From NCBI GenBank assembly GCA_023078685.1, contig JALGAS010000003.1:4402001-4466000 (forward strand): 64,000 bases of DNA. The letters are read 5' to 3'. Under the pieces are notes generated by a model. That model was not told where the DNA came from. It was given only the letters and a program-made list of their open reading frames with translations, and searched no databases. A program made the position numbers and the translations under genes. Below, in pieces: positions 21,539 through 32,305 of this stretch. Positions within the stretch are counted from its first letter, which is position 1; each line of letters opens with the position of its first letter. The DNA is from Neopestalotiopsis rosae. Lineage: Eukaryota; Ascomycota; Sordariomycetes; Amphisphaeriales; Sporocadaceae.

Positions 21539-24500
21539 ATGGGTGACAATCACGCGCGCGATGTCTCCCAGTACAAGTACTCGGCTATGTCCAACCTGGT
21601 TCTCCAGGCGGACCGTCGTTTCATTACTCGGAGAACCGACGAGGCTACGGGCGACCCCGAGTCGCTCGCCGGTCGCCTCAGCATCCAAGACATGGGCGGT
21701 CGTGTTGCGCGCGACACGGCACCCAAACCCAAGAAAGCTACGGGACCATCGATAGAGAGAGGAAATGTGCAGGAGGGAGCAGACATTCTGGCGCGAGAGC
21801 AGCGGAGGAAAGCTGGCCCGGCGCAAACCAGAGGCACCGGCATTCTGGGCGCTGCCGACCTGCTGGTCGAGGATCTGAGATACCGACCCCGGACACCCGC
21901 AACCAGACAGACATATGAGTTCATATTGACCATTGCCGCGCGGCATTTGGGCGATGTCCCCAACGAGGTCGTTGTGAGTGCCGCCGACGTCGTCCTAGAG
22001 TATCTCAAGGACGATGATGTCAAGGATATCGACAAGAAGAAGGAGATTGATGATATTCTGGGCACGACACTCAACGGCAAGGACTTCAACGAGCTAGTCA
22101 ACCTGGGCAAGAAGATCACCGACTACGATGCGCAGGATGACGAAGAGATGGAGGACGCCGGCGGTGCTGGCGACGACGACGCAGATATCGACGATCGCCA
22201 GGGTGTTGCTGTTGTTTTCGACGACGAGGATGAAGAGGATCAAATGGTCAACGAAATCCGCGAAGAGTCATCTGATGACGACGAAGACCAGGATGAAATG
22301 GCCGACGTCGAGGGAGCTGACGGTGAAGCGGGACCGGAACGCGACGAGAATGGAGCAGGTCTCGAAAACGAAAATGAAATGGTGATCGATGGTGGTAATG
22401 GCGCACAGGAGACTGGTCAAAACAAGGAACGGAACTGGATTCCAGCCCGCGATATCGACAGGTATTGGCTGCAACGAGAGATCGGTAAAGTCTACCCGGA
22501 CGAACATATACAACACGACAAGACTAGGTCAGCCCTCCACATTCTCTCGGGCGAGCCAGACGAGGAAGGCGGCGAGGAGAGACAACTTCGTGAGATCGAG
22601 AACGACCTAATGGAACTCTTCGATTATGAACATCACGAGGTCGTGCAAAAATTGATCCAGAACCAAGAAAAGATCGTCTGGCTTACGCGACTAGCCCAAG
22701 CTGAGAATGACGAAGACCGCGGTGTTATTGAGCGCGAAATGGCCTCTGAAGGCGTACGGTGGATACTGGACGAGCTACGAGGCAAAAAGGCGAATGCAAC
22801 CCAGAAGAAGATGGAAATCAAGATGGACATCGATGTGCCTGCTTCATTCACAAACGAGGCGCCCCCCAAACCCGAGCGTGGCGATGGTCAGCTTGTTGGT
22901 GGTTTGCAACCTCGGAAGCTCATCAACCTCGAGAATTTGATCTTTGATCAAGGCAACCATCTTATGACCAACCCGAAAGTCAGACTCCCAGAAGGCTCCA
23001 CGAAGCGTACCTTCAAGGGCTATGAAGAGATTCACGTGCCAGCCCCCAAGAAGCGAAACGACCCTTCAGATCTGAACATTCCGATTACTGACATGCCAGA
23101 GTGGGCCAGGTTGCCCTTTAGCTCGTCGGGGGCCAAGTCTCTGAATAAGATTCAGTCAAAGTGTTACCCATCTGCATTCCAGGATGATGGCAACATGCTG
23201 ATCTGTGCTCCCACTGGATCCGGAAAGACAAACGTTGCCATGCTGACCATTTTGCGTGAGATTGGCAAGCACCGGGACCCCAACACTGGCGAGATCGACC
23301 TGGACTCTTTCAAGATTGTATACATTGCCCCACTGAAAGCCCTCGTGTCTGAGCAAGTCGGTAATTTCGGCAAGCGTCTGGCTGATTATGGCATCACCGT
23401 GTCTGAATTGACGGGTGATCGCCAGCTCACCAAGCAGCAAATTTCTGAAACGCAAATCATCGTCACCACGCCCGAGAAGTGGGATGTCATTACAAGAAAG
23501 GCCACAGATCTCACATACACGAACCTTGTGCGTTTGATCGTTATCGACGAAATCCACTTGCTGCACGATGACCGTGGTCCTGTGCTTGAGAGCATCGTTG
23601 GCAGAACGATCAGGAAGACGGAGCAAACTGGAGATCCCGTACGGATAGTCGGTTTGTCTGCTACTCTTCCAAATTACCGAGACGTCGCGAGCTTCCTTCG
23701 TGTGGACGTCAGCAAGGATCTGTTCCATTTCGATGGATCTTTCCGTCCTTGCCCGTTGAAGCAGGAGTTCATTGGCGTTACAGACAGAAAAGCAATCAAG
23801 CAACTCAAGACCATGAACGACATCACATACAACAAGGTCATTGAGCATGTCGGACAACATAACAACCAAATGCTCATCTTTGTGCATTCTCGAAAAGAAA
23901 CGGCAAAGACTGCCAAGTACATTCGGGACAAGGCTCTGGAAATGGAAACGATCAATCAGATCATTAGGCACGACTCGGGTTCAACAGAAGTCTTGAAAGA
24001 GGCTGCTGAGACGGCCACCGACTCGGACCTCAAGGATCTCATTCCCTACGGCTTTGGTATCCATCATGCTGGAATGAGTCGTCTTGATCGACAAGATGTT
24101 GAAGATCTTTTCGAAAAGGGCTTGATTCAGGTACTCGTCTGTACTGCCACTCTGGCCTGGGGTGTTAACTTGCCTGCCCATACCGTTATCATCAAGGGCA
24201 CGTCAGTCTACTCCCCCGAGAAGGGTAGCTGGGTGGAGTTGAGCCCCCAAGATGTGTTGCAGATGCTCGGACGTGCCGGTAGACCTCAGTACGACACGTA
24301 TGGTGAAGGTATTATCATTACCGCACAAAGCGAGATGCAATATTACCTGTCCCTTCTCAATCAGCAATTGCCTATTGAAAGTCAGTTTGCAAGCAAGCTC
24401 ATAGACAACCTGAATGCCGAAGTCGTACTGGGCAACGTGCGGACACGGGATGAGGGTGTCGAGTGGCTCGGGTATACTTATCTATTCGTCCGAATGCTTC

Positions 24501-27500
24501 GATCGCCCGGTCTATACAGCGTTGGCGCCGATTATGAGGACGATGAAGCTCTCGAGCAAAAGCGAGTGGATCTCATCCATTCCGCTGCTGCAGTCCTGAA
24601 AAAGACAAACCTCATTACGTATGATGAGAAGACTGGCAAGATGAAGGCTACTGAACTTGGACGTATTGCATCTCACTACTACATCAGCCACGGGTCCATG
24701 GATACCTACAACAAGCTTATTCAGCCTTCCATCACGACCATTGAGCTGTTCAGAGTCTTCTCTCAGAGTGCAGAGTTCAAGTACATTCCTGTCAGAAACG
24801 ACGAGAAAGTTGAGCTTGCGAAGTTGCTTCAAAGAGTGCCAATCCCCGTCAAAGAAAGCATCGAGGAACCTATGGCCAAGATCAACGTACTCCTTCAGGC
24901 ATATATTTCGCGACTCAAGCTCGAGGGCTTGGCGCTTATGGCTGATATGGTCTATGTTACACAGTCTGCTGGTCGTATTCTCCGCGCCATCTTTGAGATC
25001 ACCATGCAAAAGGGCTGGGCAAGTGTGTGCAAGACTGCTCTTGACTTGTGTAAAATGGCCGAGAAGCGCATGTGGCCTACAATGACTCCTTTACGCCAGT
25101 TCCCTCTGAAGCCTAATGAGCGACACATTGTTGCAAAGGCCGAGAGGATAGACGTGCCATGGAGCAGCTTCTTTGACCTCGACCCGCCTCGAATGGGTCA
25201 GCTACTTGGATTGCCGCGCGATGGAAAGAAGGTCTGTGAGCTGGTTTCCAAGTTCCCGCGTGTCGAGATACAAGCACAAGCACAGCCAATGACGAGGTCT
25301 TTGCTAAGAGTCGAGCTGAGCATTACCCCCAACTTTGAATGGGATGATGCGCTGCACGGCACTGCGGAAAGTTTCTGGATCATGGTCGAAGATTGCGACG
25401 GCGAGGAAGTCCTGTTCTACGATACCTTCCTGCTGCGCAAAGACTATGCGCTCTCCGAGTCCAACGAGCACCTGGTCGACTTTACCGTCCCAATCACCGA
25501 CCCAATGCCGCCAAACTACTTCATCTCTGTGATCTCGGATCGCTGGATGCACTCGGAGACCAGACTCCCCATTTCCTTCCAGAAACTCATTCTGCCACAA
25601 AAGTTTCCCCCACACACTGAACTTCTTTCTCTCCAGCCTCTGCCCGTAGCAGCTCTGAAGGCAAAGGACTATGCTCATGTTTATGAGGATTGGGAGTACT
25701 TCAACAAGATCCAGACGCAGACATTCAACTCGCTTTACACAACGAATGACAATGTATTCATTGGTGCTCCCACTGGAAGCGGAAAGACCGTCTGTGCTGA
25801 ATTCGCCATTTTGCGACACTGGGCTCAACCAGAATATGGACGTGCCGTCTACATTGCTCCCCACCAAGAGCAGATTGACGTCCGTCTGCAGGACTGGCAA
25901 AAACGACTAGGTCATCTCCGTGGCGGCAAGGATATAGTCAAGTTGACTGGTGAGACAGCGACCGATCTCAAACTCCTCGAAAAGGGAGATCTGATCTTGG
26001 CCACACCTGCGCAGTGGGATGTCCTGTCAAGACAGTGGCAGCGACGAAAGAACATCCTGACGGTGGAGCTTTTCATTGCGGATGAGCTTCACCTTCTCGG
26101 TGGTCAAGCTGGATACATCTACGAGATCATCGTATCGCGTATGCACTACATCAGAACTCAAGCTGAACTCGATATGCGAATCATTGGTCTCAGTGTTTCA
26201 TTGGCGGATGCAAGAGATCTTGCAGAGTGGATTGATGCCAAGAAGAAGGACACTTACAACTTCAGCCCTCATGCTCGACCAGTGCCGCTGGAGCTTCGAA
26301 TCCAGTCCTTCGCGATTCCCCACTTTCCTTCTCTCATGCTTGCCATGGCAAAGCCCACGTACCTGGCCATTACGGAGATGTCTGCTGGTCAGCCAGCCAT
26401 GGTCTTTGTTCCCAGTCGGAAACAGACCAGATCCACCGCCCGAGACATCCTCGCCACGTGCCTGGCTGACGATGATGAAGATCGTTTCCTCCACGTCGAG
26501 GTCGAACAGCTCCGACCCTTGCTTGAGCGCATTCATGAAGAGGCTCTGGCTGAGGCACTGTCCCATGGTGTTGGTTACTACCACGAAGCACTCAGTCAGA
26601 GTGACAAGAGAATTGTGAAGCATCTGTATAACCAAGGTGCTATTCAAATCCTCGTGGCATCCCGAGATGTTTGCTGGGAACTTGATTGCACAGCACACCT
26701 CGTGGTCGTCATGGGCACCCAATACTTTGAAGGTCGCGAGCACCGCTACATCGATTACCCACTCAGCGAGGTTCTGCAAATGTTCGGCAAGGCTCTGAAA
26801 CCGTCGAGGGATGGTCGAGCCCGTGGTGTACTCATGGTCCCAGGCACTCGCCGCGAGTACTTCAAGAAGTTCCTCAACGAGGCTTTGCCTGTTGAGTCGC
26901 ATCTCCAAAACTATGTCCACGATGCCTTTGTCACCGAAGTCAGCACCAAGATGATTGAGTCCGGAGAGGATGCGATCAACTGGACAACATTTACGTACTT
27001 TTACCGTCGCCTGTTAGCCAACCCAAGTTACTACAGCTTGCCTAGCAAAGATCCTGATGCTCTGAACGCATACCTCTCTGATCTGGTGGAAACTACCCTC
27101 AAGGAACTGACCGAGTCAAAGATCATTGACTTTGATGAGGACGATGGCTCAGTCGCCCCGCAGAATGCAGCCATGATTGCTGCATACTACAACATCTCCT
27201 ACATCACCATGCAGACATTCCTCTTGTCGCTCAGTCAAAAGACGAAGCTTAAGGGAATCTTGGAGATTGTCACTTCAGCCACCGAGTTCGAATCCATTCA
27301 GATCCGGCGTCACGAAGAAACTCTGCTGCGACGCATCTATGATCGTGTGCCAGTGAAGATGGCAGAGCCTGTTTACGACTCACCGCACTTCAAGGCATTC
27401 GTTCTGTTGCAGGCTCACTTCACGCGGATGCAATTGCCGATTGATCTTGCCAAAGATCAAGAGATTATCATCTCGAAGGTGCTCAGCCTCCTGAGTGCAA

Positions 27501-28240
27501 CGGTCGACGTTCTCTCCTCCGAAGGTTACCTCAACGCCATGAACGCCATGGAAATGTCGCAGATGGTTGTTCAGGCCATGTGGGATCGGGATAGCCCGTT
27601 GAAGCAAATCCCTCACTTCACTCCAGACGTCGTCAAGGTGGCGAATGACTTCAAGTATGTTGACGCGAATTCTTTCAAACATGACAATACTGATAAGTTC
27701 CACAGAATCAAGGACATCTACGACTTCATGGAGTCCATGAATCCCGAAGAAAACCCCGACTACGCCAACCTCATCAAGCGTCTGGGTCTGTCACAGAAGC
27801 AGCTGGCTGAGGCGGCTAACTTCACGAACAACAAGTATCCAGATATTTCGCTCAACTTTGAGCTCGTGGATGAGGACGATATTCGAGCAGGCGAACCGGC
27901 GTATCTGAATGTACAGATTGACCGAGAGGTGGAAGAGGACGAAGAAGTAGACACAACGGTCCATGCGCCCTTCTACCCGGCAAAGAAGCTGGAGAACTGG
28001 TGGCTGGTTGTTGGCGAAGAGAGCAGCAAGACATTGCTTGCCATCAAGCGTGTCACGATTGGACGGCAGTTGAAGGTCAAACTCGAATACACTGTGCCAA
28101 CACCTGGAAAGCACGACCTGAAGCTTTTCTTAATGAGCGACAGCTACGCTGGAGTCGATCAGGAGCCAGAATTCTCGGTCACCGCTGGCGAGAGCATGGA
28201 CGTCGATAGTGACGACGAGGACGAGGAAGACGAAGAGTAA
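21539..28240 (+). CDS. BRR2: Pre-mRNA-splicing helicase BRR2 (U5 snRNP)
   Basis: One uninterrupted frame of 2233 residues, close to the family size (about 2,100-2,200). BRR2 is the Ski2-like DExH ATPase of the U5 snRNP that unwinds U4/U6 to activate the spliceosome. The N-terminal domain (about 1-480) has an acidic insert (about 195-290). The first helicase cassette has APTGSGKTNVAM (about 556-567), VIDEIHLLHD, SATLPNYRDVASF and motif VI QMLGRAGRPQYDTYGEG, then a Sec63-like domain. The second cassette keeps Walker A GAPTGSGKTVCAEF (about 1408-1421) and ADELHLLGG, but its later motifs are altered (LSVSLADARDLAEW; QMFGKALKPSRDGRA), followed by a second Sec63 domain and an acidic C-terminal tail. 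The first cassette is expected to be the motor and the second regulatory, as in the known family. The absence of introns in 6.7 kb is notable beside its intron-bearing neighbours. Confidence 0.96.
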   Translation: MGDNHARDVSQYKYSAMSNLVLQADRRFITRRTDEATGDPESLAGRLSIQDMGGRVARDTAPKPKKATGPSIERGNVQEGADILAREQRRKAGPAQTRGTGILGAADLLVEDLRYRPRTPATRQTYEFILTIAARHLGDVPNEVVVSAADVVLEYLKDDDVKDIDKKKEIDDILGTTLNGKDFNELVNLGKKITDYDAQDDEEMEDAGGAGDDDADIDDRQGVAVVFDDEDEEDQMVNEIREESSDDDEDQDEMADVEGADGEAGPERDENGAGLENENEMVIDGGNGAQETGQNKERNWIPARDIDRYWLQREIGKVYPDEHIQHDKTRSALHILSGEPDEEGGEERQLREIENDLMELFDYEHHEVVQKLIQNQEKIVWLTRLAQAENDEDRGVIEREMASEGVRWILDELRGKKANATQKKMEIKMDIDVPASFTNEAPPKPERGDGQLVGGLQPRKLINLENLIFDQGNHLMTNPKVRLPEGSTKRTFKGYEEIHVPAPKKRNDPSDLNIPITDMPEWARLPFSSSGAKSLNKIQSKCYPSAFQDDGNMLICAPTGSGKTNVAMLTILREIGKHRDPNTGEIDLDSFKIVYIAPLKALVSEQVGNFGKRLADYGITVSELTGDRQLTKQQISETQIIVTTPEKWDVITRKATDLTYTNLVRLIVIDEIHLLHDDRGPVLESIVGRTIRKTEQTGDPVRIVGLSATLPNYRDVASFLRVDVSKDLFHFDGSFRPCPLKQEFIGVTDRKAIKQLKTMNDITYNKVIEHVGQHNNQMLIFVHSRKETAKTAKYIRDKALEMETINQIIRHDSGSTEVLKEAAETATDSDLKDLIPYGFGIHHAGMSRLDRQDVEDLFEKGLIQVLVCTATLAWGVNLPAHTVIIKGTSVYSPEKGSWVELSPQDVLQMLGRAGRPQYDTYGEGIIITAQSEMQYYLSLLNQQLPIESQFASKLIDNLNAEVVLGNVRTRDEGVEWLGYTYLFVRMLRSPGLYSVGADYEDDEALEQKRVDLIHSAAAVLKKTNLITYDEKTGKMKATELGRIASHYYISHGSMDTYNKLIQPSITTIELFRVFSQSAEFKYIPVRNDEKVELAKLLQRVPIPVKESIEEPMAKINVLLQAYISRLKLEGLALMADMVYVTQSAGRILRAIFEITMQKGWASVCKTALDLCKMAEKRMWPTMTPLRQFPLKPNERHIVAKAERIDVPWSSFFDLDPPRMGQLLGLPRDGKKVCELVSKFPRVEIQAQAQPMTRSLLRVELSITPNFEWDDALHGTAESFWIMVEDCDGEEVLFYDTFLLRKDYALSESNEHLVDFTVPITDPMPPNYFISVISDRWMHSETRLPISFQKLILPQKFPPHTELLSLQPLPVAALKAKDYAHVYEDWEYFNKIQTQTFNSLYTTNDNVFIGAPTGSGKTVCAEFAILRHWAQPEYGRAVYIAPHQEQIDVRLQDWQKRLGHLRGGKDIVKLTGETATDLKLLEKGDLILATPAQWDVLSRQWQRRKNILTVELFIADELHLLGGQAGYIYEIIVSRMHYIRTQAELDMRIIGLSVSLADARDLAEWIDAKKKDTYNFSPHARPVPLELRIQSFAIPHFPSLMLAMAKPTYLAITEMSAGQPAMVFVPSRKQTRSTARDILATCLADDDEDRFLHVEVEQLRPLLERIHEEALAEALSHGVGYYHEALSQSDKRIVKHLYNQGAIQILVASRDVCWELDCTAHLVVVMGTQYFEGREHRYIDYPLSEVLQMFGKALKPSRDGRARGVLMVPGTRREYFKKFLNEALPVESHLQNYVHDAFVTEVSTKMIESGEDAINWTTFTYFYRRLLANPSYYSLPSKDPDALNAYLSDLVETTLKELTESKIIDFDEDDGSVAPQNAAMIAAYYNISYITMQTFLLSLSQKTKLKGILEIVTSATEFESIQIRRHEETLLRRIYDRVPVKMAEPVYDSPHFKAFVLLQAHFTRMQLPIDLAKDQEIIISKVLSLLSATVDVLSSEGYLNAMNAMEMSQMVVQAMWDRDSPLKQIPHFTPDVVKVANDFKYVDANSFKHDNTDKFHRIKDIYDFMESMNPEENPDYANLIKRLGLSQKQLAEAANFTNNKYPDISLNFELVDEDDIRAGEPAYLNVQIDREVEEDEEVDTTVHAPFYPAKKLENWWLVVGEESSKTLLAIKRVTIGRQLKVKLEYTVPTPGKHDLKLFLMSDSYAGVDQEPEFSVTAGESMDVDSDDEDEEDEE

Positions 28241-29417
28241 TAGTAGATACAAGATTTGGCGTTCATGGTTATTGTGTCAAAAGGTGCGAACAAAATGCTT
28301 TGATTGTACATTACGCTTACTGCATACAAATAGCAAGGGCCTTCAATTTACTCTGGGGACTATGAGAAATTCACATATTTCACAAAATGACTTGTTCCTA
28401 TTGGACCTGCCAAGCTTGAAGAAAACATTGTTCACGAGGGCCCTCCTGTGGAATGTTGGCGCCATGTCTTGCCCTCCGATCTCTGTCACTGGTCTGGAAT
28501 CGCTGCTACTGGAGTTATGAATTTCAGGCAGGAAGCAGGAAATGGCTCAAATTTTGACAGTCTGGAGGTCTGGACTAGAGCTTGAGTTGCTCTGCCAAAA
28601 TTGAGTTGTACCGACTTGTCGTGGAGGAGATGGAGTTTGGCGGGTGTTTTGTGAGACTCAAGGCCAGGGGGGTTGACTTGAGTATGCAATGAGGGCGTGC
28701 TTGAGATGAGAGGCCCATGTTGGCAGAGGTGCTCTGGCGGAATCTCATGGAAGTTGCCAATGAAAGCGGAAATTGAGCCTGCCGTCACGCAAGGGCCAAG
28801 GACAGGCAGGACTGTCAGGATGGGGTCCTTGGCCGATAAGGTCTCATCAGTTGGTCGGCGCACTCCTCCCGGAGGAACACTTGGTCTGTTGTTAGTCAGG
28901 CGAATCAGTCAGTCAATGAGATGGAACAGACAGTCCCTGTTGTGCCCGAGGCCAACATCAGCACACGTGACCTGGATACTTTTTTTTTGGTTTCCCATTC
29001 ATTTTATTTTGATTTTTTTCGTGTCTTTCCAACCACTAAGGGAGATGGATCGGATGCAGTGTGGAAGCACACAGCGTCTATCAAAAGTCTCCAGCCAGCC
29101 AGGAGGAGTATTCCTTGGCTGCTGAGCCTTTTTGTTCCCCCCCAAATGTGATTGACCCTGGGAAACCTTGAACCTCTGGTGTTAATTTTTCTTCTTCTCC
29201 CTTCTATCACACCCTTCCCAAATCTGTCCGACTTTTTCGTCATCACATCAGCCAAAAAAACATACACGACCAAAAAAGTGGCAACTCAATTGCGGCGGAG
29301 CTTTTCTTCTCTTTCGTGTGCATTCCCCTCATATTGTCGTGTGTCTTTGTTTGTTTTCTGTTTCATCAATTCATCAACATCAGATAGAAGAAGAGTGTGC
29401 ATCCCAGTTGAACGTGT

Positions 29418-29443
29418 GATTGATTGATTGACTGATTGATTGG
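29418..29443 (+). repeat. GATT tetranucleotide repeat (imperfect)
   Basis: Six GATT/GACT units in tandem, upstream of the PWWP gene. Confidence 0.65.
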
Positions 29444-29499
29444 CGACTGCCAACAATAAGAGTCAAAAAAAGAGGTTGGAACGAACTGCTCTCTCGCTC

Positions 29500-29635
29500 A
29501 CCCGCCCTGTCTATTTGCCTGTCTTTCCGTGTACTTGTCTGTCAATCTGTCTGTCTAGCTCTATGTGTCGGGTGGTTCTGTTTTTCTGCCCTGTCTGCCT
29601 GTCTGTCTATCTGCCTGGCCTGGCCTGTCTAGTAC
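29500..29635 (+). repeat. CTGT/CTGC-rich degenerate microsatellite
   Basis: Repeated CTGTCTGT, CTGCCTGT and TGTCTATCTG units with interruptions over about 135 bases, likely in the promoter or leader of the PWWP gene. Confidence 0.55.
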
Positions 29636-30122
29636 GCTTCATTGAGTCTGGTTAGGTTGCCGACCCGACGTTGCCCAGCTGGGTAGTTCCAGAAGCGTAA
29701 TAGTAGCATCAATCCAATAGTACTTAGTGTTGTCAGACCACCCCCAATCCCATCAAAATCGGCGGCGCGTCACAGCCAGCAAGCAGCAGCAGCTCTAAGC
29801 ACTTTCAATTTACTACGACCGACTATTTTTCCCTGCCTGACCCGCAAGGAAACGAAACGGACCCCCCCAGTCAAACCAGTCAAAGTCTCGTCTAAGCAGT
29901 AACACGCTTTTCGAGCTTCAACACAATAGTGGAACCCTCCATCTTTCTCTTCAATTCGCGTCCTGCGAGCGTCGAGCGTCGAAACCAAAATCTCTACTCC
30001 ACATCCACGCAACATCCTTTCCCGTTGCCAGCAACCACCAAGATTTCATCATCAAAACACACCTCCATCGCATTCCATTTTCTACTTTCAAATTGTCGCG
30101 TCCATTGTCACTCCCCATCATC

Positions 30123-32305
30123 ATGTCTGACGAAGTCGCCGCTCCCATTGAGCAAAAGGCGCCAGAGACTTCCGAGACCAACGCGCCTGCTGTCGCCGCT
30201 GCTTCCTCGGATGCCGCTGCTGCTGCGCCCGCTGACGCGAAGTCCAGCGATGCGCCCCCTGCCGCCGAGGACAAGGACAACAAGACTGCTGCTGACTCGG
30301 GTAAGTTCCGTCCTTTCTTGTGCATCCAAGCACCTTTTCTTCACATTCATCACGCACACAAGCTTACAATTGCATCTCTATCTAGCAGAATCCAAAACCA
30401 CAGCAGACAACGAGAAGCCTGCTGCTGACTCGGACGTTGAGATGAAAGATACACTTGCGGTCCGCGCCGCCGACAAGAAGGATGGCGAGGAGAGCGCAGC
30501 ACAGGCAGCCGAGCAGGACAACTCTGCCGACGATGCCGCTGCACCAGAGGACAAGCCTGCTGAGGACGCCGCTGTCGCCGCCACTACCTCGACACCCGCA
30601 AATAAGAACCGACGGAAGTCAGCTGTGGCAAGCACAGGCAAGAAGCTGAACAAGAAGCAATCAAAAGCCAAGATCCAGCATCTCGATGCTAAGCCAGGCG
30701 ACCACTTCTTTGCCAGACTCAAGGGTTTCCCACCGTGGCCCGTCATTGTTTGCGACCAGGAGATGCTACCCCAGACCATGATCAGGTCGCGACCTGTAAC
30801 GGCTATTCAAGAGGATGGCAAGTACCGTGAGGATTACGCCGACGGAGGCAAGAAGGTTGGCGACAGAACATATGCAGTCATGTACCTGCAAACCAATGAA
30901 TTGTAAGTTGGCACTTTGGTCATCGCGTCGCCGCTGCGGCCGGTCACGAAACGCGCCGGTTGGGCATTATTTGGTTCATGACTAACTTGGAGACTAGCTC
31001 ATGGACGCGAAACACGGATCTCGATGACCTCGATTTCGACACCGTTGCTGATCTCGTGACCCCCAAGATGCGCAAGGACCTCGCTGCCGCGCATCAACTC
31101 GCCGCCGAACAGAACAGCCTCGAAGATTACAAGCGCGTTTTGGTGGAATTCCAGGAGGCCAAGCTGGCCGAACAGGAAGCCAAGGCCGCTCGCGCTCGCG
31201 CCAAGAAGGAGAAAACCACAAAGAAGAGTGAGCCCAAGATTGTCGAAGAGGAAGAGGATGTAGATATGCCCGACGCTTCGGCTCAGGAGAGTGAGGGATC
31301 AGAGAAGAAGAAGGCTACCAAGAAGCGCAAGGCGGAGGAAGAGAATGCTGTTAGTATCCCCTTTCCATCATTGCTTGAGTGTGCATTTGAACTGACCCGG
31401 ATCAACAGACTCCCCAGCGCTCTGACTCTGTCAAGAAGCCCAAGATCAAGTTGACTAGCTCTTCTACGCCCAAGGCCGCCACCAACGGTGCTTCATCGCC
31501 AAAGGAACCAGCAGCAAAGGTTCCCAAGGCCAAATCCAAGAGCAAGCCTGCCAAGGACGCTGATGGCGAGAAGCCCAAGAAGGAGTCTGCTCCCAAGGAG
31601 CCAGAGCTGACGCCGGAGGAGAAGCAGGACCGTAAGAAGGTACGTCTTTACAAGCTTGTTGCTACTGCGCTCTGCTTGGGAAATCGATTTGCTAACTACA
31701 AGCTACAGAAAGAAATCTTGTTCTTGCGCCACCGACTACAGAAAGGCCTCATCCCTCGCGAGGGCCCAATCAAAGAGTCAGATATGCAGAGCATGTCCGA
31801 CTTCTTGGTCAAGTTGGAAGGATTCCCAGATCTGGAAGCTGGCATCATTCGTGCCACCAAGATCAACAAGGTTCTGAAGGCGATTCTGAAGATTCCCGAG
31901 ATCCCCAAGGAGGCCGAGCACAACTTCAAACCAAGATCGCAGGCACTCCTCGACAAGTGGAATGGAATCCTGGCCGCAGATCCGCTCCCAGCAGAGTCTG
32001 GCACTCCGGCCAACGGTGTGAACGGCACATCTGGAGAGGCTGCCAAGGAGGCCCAGGAACCCACCAACGGAGTCAACGGTGATGCCGCAGCTTCCAAGGA
32101 AACCTCCAAGGAAGAGAAGAGCGAGGCCAAGAAGGAGGGCAGTGAAGCTCCGAAGAGCGAGACCAAGGCCGATTCGGCCGCAGTTGAGGAGAAGCCAACC
32201 GAAGAGGTAAGTGTTGACAGCCACAGGTCCCGAAATAGCAGTACTAACTAACGACAACAGAAAGCATCCTCGGCTGAGCCTTCAGCTGTGGAGTCGGCAG
32301 CCTAG
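30123..32305 (+). CDS. PWWP-domain chromatin protein with TFIIS-N/IBD-like helical domain
   Basis: Six exons: 30123-30300, 30386-30902, 30998-31349, 31409-31639, 31709-32206 and 32261-32305, 606 residues with all phases closed. The Ala/Glu/Lys-rich N-terminus is disordered. The PWWP fold follows at about residues 180-280, beginning KPGDHFFARLKGFPPWPVIV (motif PPWP), with DRTYAVMYLQTNEFSWT at the end. PWWP folds bind methylated histone lysine and DNA. After a Lys/Glu coiled-coil stretch and basic NLS-like runs (KKATKKRKAEEE), a helical domain at about 427-515 (ILFLRHRLQKGLIPREGPIK ... RATKINKVLKAILKIPEIP) resembles the TFIIS N-terminal/LEDGF IBD fold. The order PWWP-charged linker-IBD is like LEDGF/HDGF proteins. 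It is likely a nuclear chromatin reader. Intron 1 ends in TAGCAG, a tandem acceptor allowing Ala insertion or not. Confidence 0.88.

Larger units (their letters stand above)
28241..30122. other. Intergenic region with low-complexity leader (1.9 kb)
   Basis: BRR2 3' flank and promoter/leader of the PWWP gene. It contains T-rich DNA around 28980-29030, GATT repeats at 29418-29443 and a CTGT/CTGC-rich stretch at about 29500-29635. Short frames here have no domains. The last 250 bases are C/T-rich, as expected of a 5' leader. Confidence 0.45.
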
